NCBI GenBank assembly: GCA_017853285.1
Contig: JAFMJU010000222.1
Span: 1-6,793 of the forward strand
Length of the DNA stretch: 6,793 nt
Source: Gemmataceae bacterium
GTDB lineage: Bacteria > Planctomycetota > Planctomycetia > Gemmatales > Gemmataceae
Direction: 5' to 3'
Shown here: positions 6,116-6,793 of the stretch, piece after piece
How positions within the stretch are numbered: position 1 is the stretch's first letter
How the letters are laid out: every line of letters begins with the position of its first letter
Translations under genes and position numbers: made by a program
The notes under the pieces: model-generated
What the model saw: only the letters and a program-made list of their open reading frames with translations
Databases searched by the model: none
What the model was told of the DNA's origin: nothing

Positions 6116-6433
6116 GTGTGATCGCTGGAGACTGTGTCCGGGCTTTGGGCCTCGCCTGTTTGCTGTTTCGACTTCAGTGTCGGTTGTGACTGTCCACCAG
6201 TGCGGTCGCTTCGAACCCAGCTCTCTCGATGTCGGTCCAAAATCCCCCCTCATCTCCCGCTGCCGCGCCTGGTTGGCTTTTTTTCAGGGCCGCAAAGTCG
6301 AGGGCACCGCGTCGTTATTTGGGATCCTGCTCTCTGGAAAGTGCCTCAGGGTTCTCTGGTTTTATTGGGCTTCATTCAGTTTTTCCCCCGCGGGGCGTAC
6401 ACCACTGTGGGCGCATTTGCCCGGCGGGGATGT

Positions 6434-6440
6434 GGGAAGG
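6434..6440 (+). promoter_or_regulatory. Probable ribosome binding site of the RRM gene
   Basis: GGGAAGG ends 12 bases before the ATG at 6453. Spacing is longer than ideal; no closer purine-rich match exists, and the start itself is fixed by the protein's N-terminus. Confidence 0.4.
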
Positions 6441-6452
6441 TTGTGGACTAGC

Positions 6453-6793
6453 ATGGCGAAGAACATTTATGTTGGAAACCTGTCGTGGGAAGCCACGGCG
6501 GATGATTTGCTGCGGCTCTTCGAGCGCTTTGGCGGTGTCACCCGGGCTCAGGTGGTCATGGACCGCGAAACCGGCCGCTCCCGCGGCTTCGGCTTCGTGG
6601 AAATGGCTGATGACAACGAGGCATCCAAGGCTGTCGGCGAGTTGAATGGCACCGAATTCATGAACCGTACCCTTACGGTGAATGAGGCCCGTCCCCGCGA
6701 AGAGGGCGGCGGTGGCACTGGCGGCGGCCGGGGCGGTTACGGCGGCGGCGGTGGCGGCGGCCGTGGCGGTTACGGCGGCGGTGGCGGCGGCCG
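6453..6793 (+). CDS. RRM-type RNA-binding protein with RGG/glycine-rich tail (3' end outside window)
   Basis: The first 113 residues of a small RNA-binding protein; the stop lies beyond the window. Residues 1-80 form one RNA recognition motif. RNP2 is IYVGNL (5-10) and RNP1 is RGFGFVEM (44-51), with the aromatic residues Tyr6, Phe46 and Phe48 that stack on RNA bases. The Met at the last RNP1 position is usual in bacterial and cyanobacterial RRM proteins. NGTEFMNRTLTVNEARPR (65-82) is the typical beta-4 and exit segment. From residue 85 the chain is almost all Gly with RGGY units (93-96, 104-107), like RGG boxes that bind RNA with low specificity. Bacterial proteins of this kind are cytoplasmic and often cold- or stress-induced RNA chaperones; that role here is inference. 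The start is fixed by the canonical MAKNIYVGNL N-terminus. It is divergent from the barrel gene, with a long upstream region that may hold regulatory leader sequence. Confidence 0.94.
   Translation, partial: MAKNIYVGNLSWEATADDLLRLFERFGGVTRAQVVMDRETGRSRGFGFVEMADDNEASKAVGELNGTEFMNRTLTVNEARPREEGGGGTGGGRGGYGGGGGGGRGGYGGGGGG
6729..6793 (+). repeat. In-frame RGGY-polyglycine repeat
   Basis: Two tandem units inside the RRM gene, each Arg-Gly-Gly-Tyr followed by 7 and then 6 glycines; a third Arg codon seems to begin at 6792. The period is 33 bases, then 30. The copies differ by silent or near-silent changes (CGG against CGT for Arg), so the array is not freshly duplicated. The low-complexity GGC/GGT sequence runs to the window edge. 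Confidence 0.8.

Larger units (their letters stand above)
5700..6452. other. Long gene-poor divergent intergenic region
   Basis: About 750 bases between the barrel gene leader and the RNA-binding protein gene. No frame gives a recognisable protein or an ORF with a good ribosome binding site. The left part (about 5740-5900) is clearly richer in A and T runs than the rest of the window. Small elements inside it are listed separately (A/T tracts, a 12-base palindrome, a G-rich tract, a 7-bp inverted repeat at 6067-6115, and the 10-base palindrome CCCCGCGGGG at 6386-6395). Promoters for both flanking genes must lie here, but I found no site with convincing -35 and -10 hexamers. From about 6120 to 6380 I see nothing specific beyond pyrimidine-rich stretches. 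Confidence 0.6.

Noticed and set aside
6205..6225. TTCGAACCC resembling a tRNA T-loop
   Set aside because: The flanking bases do not form a T-stem and no acceptor or anticodon arms are found nearby.
6134..6451. 105-codon open frame on plus ending just before the RRM gene
   Set aside because: No recognisable domain, no ribosome binding site, Cys/Arg/Pro-rich composition typical of chance frames.

Overview
The window looks like a piece of a GC-rich planctomycete chromosome. That reading is inference from protein character, not a database match. The signs are an outer-membrane beta-barrel protein of the type common in planctomycetes, a large polytopic membrane protein whose conserved segments I recall only from planctomycetes, and a bacterial-style RRM protein with an RGG/glycine tail. 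There are no mobile elements, CRISPR arrays, tRNAs or rRNAs.

Layout from left to right: (1) the 3' end of a glucokinase gene on + (2-424, cut by the window edge). (2) Overlapping it tail-to-tail by 4 bases, a glutamine amidotransferase gene for chorismate metabolism (pabA/trpG type) on - (421-1032). (3) 32 bases upstream of that, on the same strand, a TIM-barrel sugar isomerase/epimerase-like gene (1065-2033); these two probably form an operon. A candidate promoter (2065-2073) and a hairpin terminator (2080-2102) separate them from (4), a 619-residue multi-pass membrane protein of unknown function on - (2131-3990). Its leader holds a candidate extended -10 promoter and a terminator-like hairpin. 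(5) A strong two-part hairpin (4171-4212) follows a secreted outer-membrane beta-barrel gene on - (4246-5568). (6) About 880 bases without a convincing gene separate this from a divergent RNA-binding protein gene on + (6453 to the window end, cut in its glycine-rich tail).

The genes do not form one obvious pathway. Glucokinase and the sugar isomerase-like protein fit carbohydrate metabolism, the amidotransferase fits folate/tryptophan synthesis, the two middle genes are envelope proteins, and the last gene is post-transcriptional. Hairpins and promoter-like sites between the minus-strand genes suggest three transcription units: barrel protein; membrane protein; isomerase plus amidotransferase.

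The least explained parts are the membrane protein with its charged extramembrane insert, the structured leaders of the two envelope genes, and the long AT-tract-containing gap before the RRM gene. I found no clear evidence of a new multi-gene system.
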